From assembly GCA_044870185.1 (NCBI GenBank), contig JBIOYL010000143.1, positions 1-11,236 on the forward strand: 11,236 nt of DNA, given 5' to 3'. Source of the stretch: JBIOYL01 sp044870185 (GTDB lineage Bacteria; Actinomycetota; CALGFH01). Of the stretch, positions 1 to 5,897 are shown piece after piece. How positions within the stretch are numbered: the stretch's first letter is position 1; the number at the start of each line of letters is the position of its first letter. Made by a program: the position numbers and the translations under genes. The notes under the pieces were generated by a model. It saw only the letters and a program-made list of their open reading frames with translations, was not told the origin of the DNA and made no database searches.

Positions 1-2
1 AC

Positions 3-80
3 GTCTTTCTCTTCTGCGGCGCCGATCCGAGCACCGGGTGGCTGCGCGAGTGCCTGGTGGTCGACGCCGCCGGCTTGTTG
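3..80 (+). pseudogene. Fragment of a thioredoxin-reductase-like FAD/NAD(P)H oxidoreductase (C-terminal region)
   Basis: Read from position 3, the plus strand encodes VFLFCGADPSTGWL followed by a segment ending VVDAAGLL. This resembles the stretch near the C-terminus of thioredoxin reductases and related pyridine-nucleotide flavoproteins, where a 'hydrophobic-FIGA-x-P-x-T-x-WL' strand precedes 'D-x-x-GF(V/L)'. After about position 80 the frame runs antisense through purH and the resemblance stops. Only about 26 residues are present and the open frame runs off the left edge, so the rest of the gene cannot be seen. The piece lies directly against purH DNA and is best read as a remnant brought in by a junction rather than a working gene. 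The assignment rests on this short motif from memory of the family. Confidence 0.5.
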
Positions 81-394
81 CACACCACCAGGTCGAAGGG
101 CTCAATGCCGAGCGCATCGAGCTGGAAGACGTGGGCGGGCAGGCGGCGGTCGGCGAGCAGGGCGGCGTGGATGCGCGGATGCAGGGTCTTGACCCGGCCG
201 CCGAGCAGCTCGGGCGCCCCGGTCACCTCCTCGACCCGGGTCACCGGGCAGCCGGCCGCCTCCAGCGTGCGCGCGGTCGACCCGGTCGAGACGACCTCGA
301 CGCCGGCGGCGGCCAGGGCGGGGCCGAGCCGGTCCAGGCCGGCCTTGTCGAATACCGACACGAGCGCCCGGCGGATGGGCTGCCGGTCGGTCAC
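77..394 (-). CDS. purH: PurH, bifunctional AICAR transformylase / IMP cyclohydrolase, N-terminal part only
   Basis: PurH catalyses the last two steps of purine synthesis, formylation of AICAR and ring closure to IMP, in the cytoplasm. The visible 106 residues belong to the N-terminal IMP cyclohydrolase (MGS-like) domain: RRALVSVFDKAGLD near residues 8-22, EVVSTGSTARTL at 33-44, and GGRVKTLHPRIHAALL at 65-80, followed by GIEPFDLVVCN. The GTG start at 394 overlaps the purN stop in a GTGA tetranucleotide, and an AGGAGG ribosome binding site lies 6 bases upstream. After 'VVCN' the family continues with 'LYPF', but here the frame changes to unrelated residues (KPAASTTRHSR), at a point where the opposite strand reads as another protein. 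The gene is therefore cut at about position 77 and more than 400 residues are missing. Co-transcription with purN is very likely. Confidence 0.9.
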
Positions 395-1152
395 CTCGTT
401 CCTCCTGGTGGGGCGCCGGGCCCGGCGGGGGCGGGCGCTCCCGCGTCCGGGGGGGCGGAGGCGGGCGTCCCCGCAGCGGGCCCGGCGGGGGTGGGTGCCT
501 CGGCGGCGGGCCGGGTGGGGGCGGGCGCCCCGGCGGCGTCCAGCATGATGCGGGCGTGGCGGCCTTCGACCCGCACCCGGCCGAGGGCGACGAGCCGGAC
601 GGCGGCCGGCAGCAGGCGGTGCTCCTCCTGCTTGATCCGCTCGTGCAGGCTGGTCTCGTCGTCGCCGTCGGCGACGGGAACGGCCGCCTGGAACAGGACC
701 GGCCCGTGGTCGACCTCCTCGTCGACCAGGTGGACGGTGCAGCCCGTCAGGCGCACGCCATAGGCGAGCGCGTCCCGGACGGCGTGGGCGCCGCGGAAGG
801 CGGGCAGCAGGCTCGGGTGGGTGTTGACGATGCGGTCGGGGAACGCGTGCACGAACACCTTGCCGAGGATGCGCATGAACCCGGCCAGGCAGACCACGTC
901 CGGCTCGGCGGCCGCCACCACCTCGCGCAGGGCCTCGTCGAACGCGGCCCGGTCGGGGTGGTCGGCCGGTGCCACCACGGCGGTCGGGATGCCGGCCTGG
1001 GTGGCGCGGCGCAGCCCGTAGGCGTCGGGGCGGTCGCTCACCACGAGCACGACGCGGGCGCCGAAGGCCGGGTCGGCGGCCGCGTCCAACAGGGCCTGCA
1101 GGTTGGAGCCGTGCCCGGACAACAGCACGACGACTCGCTTCGGCTCAGCCAC
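391..1152 (-). CDS. purN: PurN, phosphoribosylglycinamide formyltransferase with a low-complexity C-terminal tail
   Basis: PurN transfers a formyl group from 10-formyltetrahydrofolate to GAR in purine synthesis. The 253-residue product shows the family features in order: a glycine-rich phosphate loop SGHGSNLQAL (residues 12-21), the folate and catalytic region with NTHPSLLPAF containing N110 and H112, and DHGPVLFQ with the catalytic Asp at 148. The enzymatic part ends near residue 207. PurN is usually about 190-215 residues; the extra 45 or so residues here are almost only Ala, Pro, Gly and Thr, look disordered, and overlap the purH ribosome binding site and start. The start is GTG at 1152 with a weak GAGGGA ribosome binding site about 5 bases upstream. 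The purN-purH order is a standard actinobacterial pair. The enzyme call is firm; the role of the tail is unknown. Confidence 0.95.
   Translation of the reverse strand: MAEPKRVVVLLSGHGSNLQALLDAAADPAFGARVVLVVSDRPDAYGLRRATQAGIPTAVVAPADHPDRAAFDEALREVVAAAEPDVVCLAGFMRILGKVFVHAFPDRIVNTHPSLLPAFRGAHAVRDALAYGVRLTGCTVHLVDEEVDHGPVLFQAAVPVADGDDETSLHERIKQEEHRLLPAAVRLVALGRVRVEGRHARIMLDAAGAPAPTRPAAEAPTPAGPAAGTPASAPPDAGAPAPAGPGAPPGGTR
401..406 (-). promoter_or_regulatory. Ribosome binding site of purH inside the end of purN
   Basis: The minus strand reads AGGAGG here, 6 bases before the GTG at 394. The site lies in the last codons of purN and supports the overlapping GTG as the purH start and translational coupling of the two genes. 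Confidence 0.75.
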
Positions 1153-1345
1153 GTTTTCCCTCGGGCGCTTGGTCTGGACGGCGCGGGGGCCCGCCGCCCC
1201 GGACAGCCAGCGAGGATGGTGGCATCGCGGGCCCGCGGGGGCAACCGCGTCGCATGGAGCCGGCTGCCACCGTCAGGATGCGCCGAGGGACTGCCGCTTT
1301 GCGGCGGCGGCCAGGCGACGCGGCAGCATCGTCGTCGGGGACACG

Positions 1346-1354
1346 TGCTATGGT
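1346..1354 (+). promoter_or_regulatory. Candidate extended -10 promoter element for the DUF2752-DUF4870-RDD genes
   Basis: TGCTATGGT fits the TGnTAnnnT pattern of an extended -10 element, which needs little -35 sequence; the bases at the -35 distance (about 1326-1331) are a poor match. Transcription would begin near 1361 and run through the paired hairpins at 1384-1432. This is a motif match only, without other support. Confidence 0.3.
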
Positions 1355-1506
1355 CATCGTGCAGCCTTCGGGTCGTAGCTCAGGGCTTGGCCTTCGCGTC
1401 GGCGCCAAGCCTCCTCCGAACGGCAGCCGGAGAAGTCACGTGGTTCACTCCGCAGACCCTAGTGATGCGGCAGGTGGGAACGGGCCAGCAGAGGAGTGGG
1501 GCGGCC

Positions 1507-1617
1507 ATGAGGGGACCGGCCGGACCGCGTGGCGACCGGCCCAGCCGCGTGGCGACCGGCCCCGGGTTCCCGCCGCGCCGCCTGGCGAGGGCGGGCCGGG
1601 AAGGCGTCGCCTCGTGA
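1507..1617 (+). CDS. Possible 36-residue small ORF ahead of the DUF2752 gene
   Basis: An ATG at 1507 has AGGAG at 1492-1496, 10 bases upstream. The frame ends in a TGA at 1615-1617 that overlaps the GTG start at 1614 of the DUF2752 gene, a geometry typical of translational coupling. The encoded peptide is rich in Arg, Gly and Pro and resembles no family I know. Against it, the frame contains a 20-bp-period direct repeat (1525-1562), which is not a multiple of three, and chance open frames are common at this GC content. It could be a leader peptide or nothing. Confidence 0.2.
   Translation: MRGPAGPRGDRPSRVATGPGFPPRRLARAGREGVAS
1525..1562. repeat. Two-copy 18-bp direct repeat
   Basis: CCGCGTGGCGACCGGCCC occurs exactly at 1525-1542 and 1545-1562, separated by two bases. 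It lies just before the DUF2752 start and may reflect slippage. Confidence 0.8.
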
Positions 1618-2030
1618 CGCCGGCCGCCGGCTACCGTCCCGCGTCCACGCCAGAGCGCCTCGGCCTGGTCGGCCTCGGCATCGCCGGCGCCTCGTTCGTC
1701 TACCCGGCCGTCAGCCGGGCCGCCGGGTTCGGGCTGCCCTGCCCGTTGCGCACCCTGACCGGGATCCCCTGCCCGCTCTGCGGCATGACCACCGCGGCCA
1801 CCTCCCTGGCAGCCGGCCGCTGGCATGCCGCGCTGGCCGCCAACCCGCTGATCCTGGCCCTGGCCGCCCTCACCCTGGCCATGACGGTCCTGATGGCGGC
1901 TCGGGCGCTCGGCCTGGCCGCGCCGGCATCCGCATGGGGACCACGCCGGCGGCGGGCCGCCTGGCTGCTGACCGGCATCCTGCTGACCGTCAGCGAGCTG
2001 TTCGAGCTGCACCGCTTCGGCTGGCTGTGA
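1614..2030 (+). CDS. DUF2752 family small membrane protein
   Basis: The 138-residue product matches the DUF2752 pattern: 'CPLRTLTGIPCPLCGMT' at residues 43-59, with Cys53 and Cys56 forming the characteristic CPxCG motif after a first helix, then 'A..L..G....AL..NPL' leading into another helix. Hydrophobic segments are at about 16-34, 77-100 and 115-128. DUF2752 proteins are bacterial inner-membrane proteins of unknown function, common in Actinomycetota and Bacteroidota. The GTG at 1614 was chosen because similarity starts just after it and GGGAAGG lies about 9 bases upstream; the frame is open further upstream, but that part is low-complexity. The gene is followed 61 bases later by a DUF4870 gene on the same strand, so the trio may be an operon. 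The family call is good; the start is less certain. Confidence 0.8.
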   Translation: MTPAAGYRPASTPERLGLVGLGIAGASFVYPAVSRAAGFGLPCPLRTLTGIPCPLCGMTTAATSLAAGRWHAALAANPLILALAALTLAMTVLMAARALGLAAPASAWGPRRRRAAWLLTGILLTVSELFELHRFGWL

Positions 2031-2091
2031 GCCGGCACGGACGATGGTGCGCGTCCGGGTCGGACCGGGCGGCACGGAAAGGAAGACCACG

Positions 2092-2463
2092 ATGACGCAA
2101 GGTCCCCCACCGCCGGGCCGCTACCCGCCGCAGCCGGGCGGCGCCGGCGGGCTGGCCGAGAACGTCGCCTCGGGACTGTCCTACCTGCTGACCTGGCTGA
2201 CCGGGTTGATCTTCTTCTTCGTCGACAAGCGCCCGGAGGTCCGCTTCCACGCCATGCAGGCCATCCTGTTCGGCGTCGTCTGGTCGGTGGTCAGCATCAT
2301 CACCCCGGCCATGCCCGGGCTCATCCGGGCGCTGCTCTACGTGGTACAGTTCGCGTTCTTCGTCGTTTGGATTATCCTGCTGATCCAGGGCTTCTCGGGC
2401 AACCATCTCAAGCTGCCGGTCGTGGGCGACATCGCCGAGCAGCAGGCCGCCAAGGCGCCCTGA
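2092..2463 (+). CDS. DUF4870 domain membrane protein
   Basis: The 123-residue product has a Pro/Gly-rich cytoplasmic start (residues 1-20). It is followed by the DUF4870 signature: 'LAENVASGLSYLLTWLTGLIFFF' (21-43), a short charged turn 'VDKRPEVRFHAMQAILF' (44-60) with the diagnostic RFHA(M)Q, and two more hydrophobic helices at about 60-74 and 80-100. This Tic20-like fold is widespread in bacteria; its function is not known. The ATG at 2092 is preceded by GGAAAGGAAG at 2076-2085, a good ribosome binding site, and the plus-strand frame upstream of it has no family similarity. The next gene begins 41 bases downstream with the same first residues (MTQG) and also encodes a membrane protein with a Pro-rich N-terminus. 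Confidence 0.88.
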   Translation: MTQGPPPPGRYPPQPGGAGGLAENVASGLSYLLTWLTGLIFFFVDKRPEVRFHAMQAILFGVVWSVVSIITPAMPGLIRALLYVVQFAFFVVWIILLIQGFSGNHLKLPVVGDIAEQQAAKAP

Positions 2464-2504
2464 CCCGACCCCCACCAGCCAACCGCGCCCTCGGGAGGCA
2501 GCCG

Positions 2505-3143
2505 ATGACGCAAGGGTACGGCCCCGACGACCCGAACCAGCCTGGGTACACCCCACCGCCGCAGCCGCCTCCGCCGCCGGCCTACGGAGGCCCCTACGGC
2601 CCGCCGCAGTGGGGGCAGCCACCCTACGGGCAGCCACCCTACGGGCAGCCGCCGTACGGGCCGCCGCAGTGGGGGCAGCCCGCCTACCCGCAGGACCGGC
2701 CCGGCTACTACAAGGGTCGGCAGTTGGCCAACTGGGGACAGCGCTTCGTCGCGTACCTGATCGACTGGGTCATCGTCGTGGTGCCGCTGTTCGTCGCGGG
2801 CTCGATCCTGCGGCCGATCACCGGCACCGGCCGGTACGTGGGCGGCGGCGCGGCGGCACTGGCCGTCCTGCTCGACCTCGCCGCCTTCGGCGTGTGGCTG
2901 TACAACCGCGCGTTCCTGGCCGGCCGCACGGGCCAGAGCTGGGGCAAGCAGGTGATGCGGACCCGCCTGGTGGACATGTCCGAAGGGCAGCCGATCGGGG
3001 CGGGCAAGGCATTCCTGCGCGACCTCGCCCACATCCTGGACAGCCTGGCCTGCTACATCGGCTGGTTGTTCCCGCTGTGGGACGCGCGCCGGCAGACCTT
3101 CGCCGACAAGATCGTGCAAACGGTCGTCCTGGCCGAGAGCTGA
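2505..3143 (+). CDS. RDD family membrane protein with Pro/Tyr/Gly-rich N-terminus
   Basis: The 212-residue product has a cytoplasmic N-terminal region (1-68) of PPYGQ-type repeats, then an RDD domain. Its features are 'WGQRFVAYLIDWVIVVVPLF' (77-96, with the family Arg80 and Asp87), a second hydrophobic segment at 113-135, 'GRTGQSWGKQVMRTRLVD' (140-157), 'RDLAHILD' (172-179) and the typical ending 'DARRQTFADKIVQTVV' (193-208). RDD proteins are three-helix membrane proteins; some have been linked to ion transport, but most have no known role. Pro/Tyr/Gly-rich heads like this are frequent on actinobacterial RDD proteins. The ATG at 2505 has GGGAGG 6 bases upstream. It likely shares a transcript with the DUF4870 gene and converges on sucD with 26 bases between stops. 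Confidence 0.9.
   Translation: MTQGYGPDDPNQPGYTPPPQPPPPPAYGGPYGPPQWGQPPYGQPPYGQPPYGPPQWGQPAYPQDRPGYYKGRQLANWGQRFVAYLIDWVIVVVPLFVAGSILRPITGTGRYVGGGAAALAVLLDLAAFGVWLYNRAFLAGRTGQSWGKQVMRTRLVDMSEGQPIGAGKAFLRDLAHILDSLACYIGWLFPLWDARRQTFADKIVQTVVLAES
2601..2680. repeat. In-frame 15-bp tandem repeat flanked by a 20-bp direct repeat in the RDD gene
   Basis: CAGCCACCCTACGGG is present at 2616-2630 and 2631-2645, and a close variant is at 2646-2660. The 20-bp sequence at 2601-2620 recurs exactly at 2661-2680. The period is a multiple of three, so copy-number change would lengthen or shorten the QPPYG repeat of the protein without shifting the frame. Confidence 0.85.
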
Positions 3144-3169
3144 CCACCGGCCCGATTCGGTCCCCGGCG

Positions 3170-4054
3170 TCAGGCGGCGGTGCTCCCGGCGACCGTGGCC
3201 ACGGCCAGCTCGGCCGTCTCGGTGGGGCTGCGCCCCACCTTCACGCCGGCCGCCTCCAGCGCCTCGGCCTTGGCGCGGGCGGTGCCGCTGGACCCGGAGA
3301 TGATCGCGCCCGCATGCCCCATGCGCTTGCCCGCAGGCGCCTCGAACCCGGCGATGTAGGCGACCACCGGCTTGGTCATCTGCTCGGCCACGAACCGGGC
3401 CGCCTGCTCCTCCTCGTCGCCGCCGATCTCGCCGATCATCACCACCGCCTCGGTCTCCGGGTCGGCCTCCAAGCGGGCCAGGATGTCGATGAAGTTGGAG
3501 CCGACCACCGGGTCGCCGCCGATGCCGACACAGGTCGTCTGGCCGACCCCGGCGGTCGCCATCTCGTACATGACCTGGTAGGTCAGCGTGCCCGAGCGCG
3601 ACACCAGCCCGACCGGCCCGGCGTGGGTGATCTCGCCCGGGATGATGCCGACGTTGGCCTTGCCCGGCGAGATCACCCCCGGGCAGTTCGGGCCGACCAG
3701 CGCCGCGCCCCTGGCCCGCACGTAGTTGTAGGCGCGCGTCATGTCCAGGACCGGGATGTTCTCGGTGATCAGCACGACCGTGCCGATGCCGGCGTCGACC
3801 GCCTCGAACAGCGCGTCGACCGCGAAGCGGGCCAGGACGAAGATCAGCGACGTGTTGGCCCCGGTGTGGGCGACCGCGTCGGCCACGGTGTTGAACACCG
3901 GGATGCCCTCGACGTCCTGCCCCGCCTTGCCGGGCGTGACGCCGGCGACCACGTTGGTGCCGTAGGCCCGGTTGCGCAGCGCGTGGAAGCGGCCCTCCCG
4001 GCCGGTCAGGCCCTGGACGACGAGCCGCGTGTCGTGGTCGACGAGGATGGCCAT
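3170..4054 (-). CDS. sucD: Succinyl-CoA ligase (ADP/GDP-forming), alpha subunit
   Basis: SucD with SucC interconverts succinyl-CoA and succinate with substrate-level phosphorylation in the TCA cycle. The 294-residue product has the N-terminal CoA-binding Rossmann domain (VVQGLTGREGRFHA at 12-25), GPNCPGVI at 121-128, SRSGTLTYQ at 152-160, and the phospho-histidine loop GKRMGHAGAIISG, in which His247 is the residue that is phosphorylated in the family. EIGGDEEEQAA (209-219) carries the glutamate that stabilises phospho-His. Its length is normal. The ATG at 4054 is two bases after the sucC stop, with GGAAGGAAG upstream, so the subunits are translationally linked. Confidence 0.97.
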   Translation of the reverse strand: MAILVDHDTRLVVQGLTGREGRFHALRNRAYGTNVVAGVTPGKAGQDVEGIPVFNTVADAVAHTGANTSLIFVLARFAVDALFEAVDAGIGTVVLITENIPVLDMTRAYNYVRARGAALVGPNCPGVISPGKANVGIIPGEITHAGPVGLVSRSGTLTYQVMYEMATAGVGQTTCVGIGGDPVVGSNFIDILARLEADPETEAVVMIGEIGGDEEEQAARFVAEQMTKPVVAYIAGFEAPAGKRMGHAGAIISGSSGTARAKAEALEAAGVKVGRSPTETAELAVATVAGSTAA

Positions 4055-4056
4055 GG

Positions 4057-5268
4057 CTAGCTTCCTTCCCGGTCGGCGGGGTGACCGTCGGCGGCTGCCC
4101 GAGCCTCGGGCGCCGGGCTGCCGGCACCCGCGAGCTCCACCGCCTTGGCGGCCGCGTCCAGCATGGTGGCCGCCGGCACCACCTTGTCCGAGGGGAAGGC
4201 GGCCAACAGCTCGCGGCCCTCCTCGGCGTTGGTGCCGTCCAACCGGACCACCAGCGGCACCGTGACCTTGTCGCCCAAGCGGTCCAGCGCGTCGAGGATG
4301 CCCCGGGCGACCAGATCCCCGCGGGTGATGCCGCCGAAGATGTTCACGAAGACGCTGCGCACCCTCGAGTCGGACAGGATCACCTCCAGGCCGTCCGCCA
4401 TGGTCTCGGCCGAGGCACCGCCGCCGACGTCGAGGAAGTTCGCCGCCTTGCCGCCGGCCTGGGCGACCACGTCGAGCGTGGACATGACCAGCCCGGCGCC
4501 GTTGCCGATGATCCCGACGTGGCCGTCGAGCTTGATGTAGTTGAGGCCGCGCTCCTTGGCCGCCTGCTCCTGCGGGTCGACCGCGAAGGTGTCGCGCTGG
4601 GCCTCCAGCTCCGGGTGGCGGTACAGCGCCGAGTCGTCCAGGCTGACCTTGCCGTCCAGGGCTTTGACCTGGCCGTCGCCGGTCAGCACCAGTGGGTTGA
4701 CCTCGACCAGCATGCAGTCGGAGCCGATGAACACGTCGTACAGCCTGGCCAGCATCTCGGCGGCGCCCTTGCGGGCCCGCTCGTCGAAGCCGGCGCCGAA
4801 CACGAGCTGGTTCACGTGGTAGGGGCGCAGGCCGATGAGCGGGTTGACCGGCACCTTGACGATCGCCTCGGGGTCGGCGGCGGCCACCTCCTCGATCTCG
4901 ACGCCGCCCCGGCTGGACGCCATCGCCAGAAACCCCTTGCTGGCCCGGTCGTGCAGGATGGAGGCGTAGTACTCGGCGGCGATGTCGGATGCCTCCTCGA
5001 CCAGCACCCGGCGCACCAGATGGCCTCTGATGTCCATGCCGATGATCTGCTCGGCCTTGGCCCGGGCCTGGTCGGGGTCGCCGGCGAGCTGGATGCCGCC
5101 CGCCTTGCCGCGTCCGCCCACCTGCACCTGGGCTTTGACCACCACCCAGCCGCCGATCTCGGCGGCCGCCGCCGCCGCTTGGTCGGGGTTCCAGGCGACC
5201 TTGCCGTTGGGCACGGCCACCCCGTAGGCGGCGAACAGCTCCTTCGCCTGGTGCTCGAACAGGTCCAT
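4057..5268 (-). CDS. sucC: Succinyl-CoA ligase (ADP/GDP-forming), beta subunit
   Basis: The 403-residue product is the ATP-grasp subunit that binds nucleotide, Mg and succinate. Visible features are MDLFEHQAKELF at the start, 'VVKAQVQVGGRGKAGGIQ' (43-60) in the nucleotide-binding ATP-grasp part, LVEVNPLVL (187-195) with metal-binding residues, and the ligase-CoA domain 'GIIGNGAGLVMSTLD' (252-266), 'NFLDVGGGAS' (277-286) and 'NIFGGITRGD' (309-318). A tail of about 20 residues rich in Ala, Pro and Glu extends past the usual family end. The ATG at 5268 is preceded by GAGGTG at 5 bases. The gene is followed at once by sucD and preceded by the B12-binding gene on the same strand (75 bases apart), forming a probable operon. 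Confidence 0.97.
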   Translation of the reverse strand: MDLFEHQAKELFAAYGVAVPNGKVAWNPDQAAAAAAEIGGWVVVKAQVQVGGRGKAGGIQLAGDPDQARAKAEQIIGMDIRGHLVRRVLVEEASDIAAEYYASILHDRASKGFLAMASSRGGVEIEEVAAADPEAIVKVPVNPLIGLRPYHVNQLVFGAGFDERARKGAAEMLARLYDVFIGSDCMLVEVNPLVLTGDGQVKALDGKVSLDDSALYRHPELEAQRDTFAVDPQEQAAKERGLNYIKLDGHVGIIGNGAGLVMSTLDVVAQAGGKAANFLDVGGGASAETMADGLEVILSDSRVRSVFVNIFGGITRGDLVARGILDALDRLGDKVTVPLVVRLDGTNAEEGRELLAAFPSDKVVPAATMLDAAAKAVELAGAGSPAPEARAAADGHPADREGS

Positions 5269-5343
5269 TGGTCACCTCTTCTGGCCGCACTGGGGTCGGT
5301 CTGGCGGCACCGGATGCCGAACGGTCTGGACGAAGCGATCGCC

Positions 5344-5763
5344 TCAGGCGGCCGTGTCGAACACCGACTGCAGCCAGTCGACGATCTTGGAGGTGGGCGT
5401 GCCTGGCGTGAAGATCTCCACCACCCCCTGCTCCTTCAGCGCCGCGATGTCCTCGCGCGGAATGATGCCGCCGCCGAAGACCAGCACGTCGCCTGCGCCC
5501 CGCTTGCGGAGCAGCTCGACCACCCGGGGGAACAGGGTCATGTGCGCCCCGGAGTGGATGGACAGCCCGACCGCGTCGGCGTCTTCCTGGAGGACCGCCT
5601 CGACGATCTGCTCGGGCGTCTGGTGGAGGCCGGTATAGATGACCTCCATGCCGGCGTCGCGAAGGGCGCGCGCAACGACCTTGGCGCCCCGGTCGTGCCC
5701 GTCCAGACCCGGCTTTGCGACCACGACCCGGATTCGTCCCCGCGGGATTCGTCCTTGCGCCAC
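5344..5763 (-). CDS. Stand-alone cobalamin (B12)-binding protein, acyl-CoA mutase small subunit type
   Basis: The 139-residue product is a single B12-binding domain of the methylmalonyl-CoA / isobutyryl-CoA mutase type. It has 'VVVAKPGLDGHDRGAKVVARALRDAGMEVIYTG' spanning 13-45, with the cobalt-ligand motif DxHxxG (Asp21, His23, Gly26), then 'GLSIHSGAHM' (66-75) and 'VFGGGIIPREDI' (95-106). Such small proteins combine with a separately encoded catalytic subunit to rearrange acyl-CoAs, feeding succinyl-CoA, which fits its place just upstream of sucC. The SxL motif that flanks the cofactor reads S-I-H instead of the usual S-I-L. The start is uncertain: GTG 5763 gives the normal family length, with a rather distant GGAAGGGGG 11 bases upstream; the frame is also open to a GTG at 5844. 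Which substrate the partner mutase uses cannot be told from here. Confidence 0.85.
   Translation of the reverse strand: MAQGRIPRGRIRVVVAKPGLDGHDRGAKVVARALRDAGMEVIYTGLHQTPEQIVEAVLQEDADAVGLSIHSGAHMTLFPRVVELLRKRGAGDVLVFGGGIIPREDIAALKEQGVVEIFTPGTPTSKIVDWLQSVFDTAA
5730..5754. repeat. 10-bp direct repeat at 15-bp spacing near the start of the B12-binding gene
   Basis: GGATTCGTCC (plus strand) occurs at 5730-5739 and 5745-5754. The 15-bp period keeps the frame and duplicates the residues GRIP/GRIR, just before the conserved start of the domain, so it marks a recent local duplication in the variable N-terminus. Confidence 0.75.
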
Positions 5764-5897
5764 GACGACTCTGGCCCCCTTCCGGCTCTGCCACGGCCCG
5801 GCACCGTTGCCCGGCCGTCGAGGCCGGGCTCGACGACCATGCACGAGACCCGGCCTGGCCCGGTGGACCGCCGGGCCCTGGCTGGCAAGATACTACT

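Larger units (their letters stand above)
1153..1613. other. Intergenic region between divergent purN and the DUF2752 gene, with a possible structured leader
   Basis: No protein gene is convincing in this 461-bp stretch. It must hold the promoter for purN (minus) and for the DUF2752 gene (plus). On the plus strand an extended -10-like TGCTATGGT lies at 1346-1354. Downstream are an 8-bp perfect hairpin (GGCTTGGC 1384-1391 with GCCAAGCC 1404-1411) and a 5-bp hairpin (CTCCG 1414-1418 with CGGAG 1428-1432). An 18-bp direct repeat occupies 1525-1542 and 1545-1562. I do not recognise a known riboswitch on either strand. The plus-strand untranslated leader would be about 150-250 bases long. Confidence 0.55.

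Noticed and set aside
1153..1380. Possible ZTP (pfl) riboswitch upstream of purN
   Set aside because: The region was read on the minus strand for the conserved GGGUCGUG-type and CCGCCUGGGC elements; neither is present, so no call is made.
1371..1383. GGTCGTAGCTCAG, which looks like the 5' end and D-arm start of a tRNA
   Set aside because: No acceptor pairing, anticodon arm or T-loop follows at the right distance; the next bases form a separate hairpin instead.
2609..4060. Long open frames opposite the RDD and sucD genes, and others opposite sucC, purN and glpX
   Set aside because: They are shadows of the real genes in high-GC DNA: their products are Arg/Gly/Pro/Ala- or His/Asp/Val-rich, with no domain similarity, and the opposite frames encode clear enzymes.
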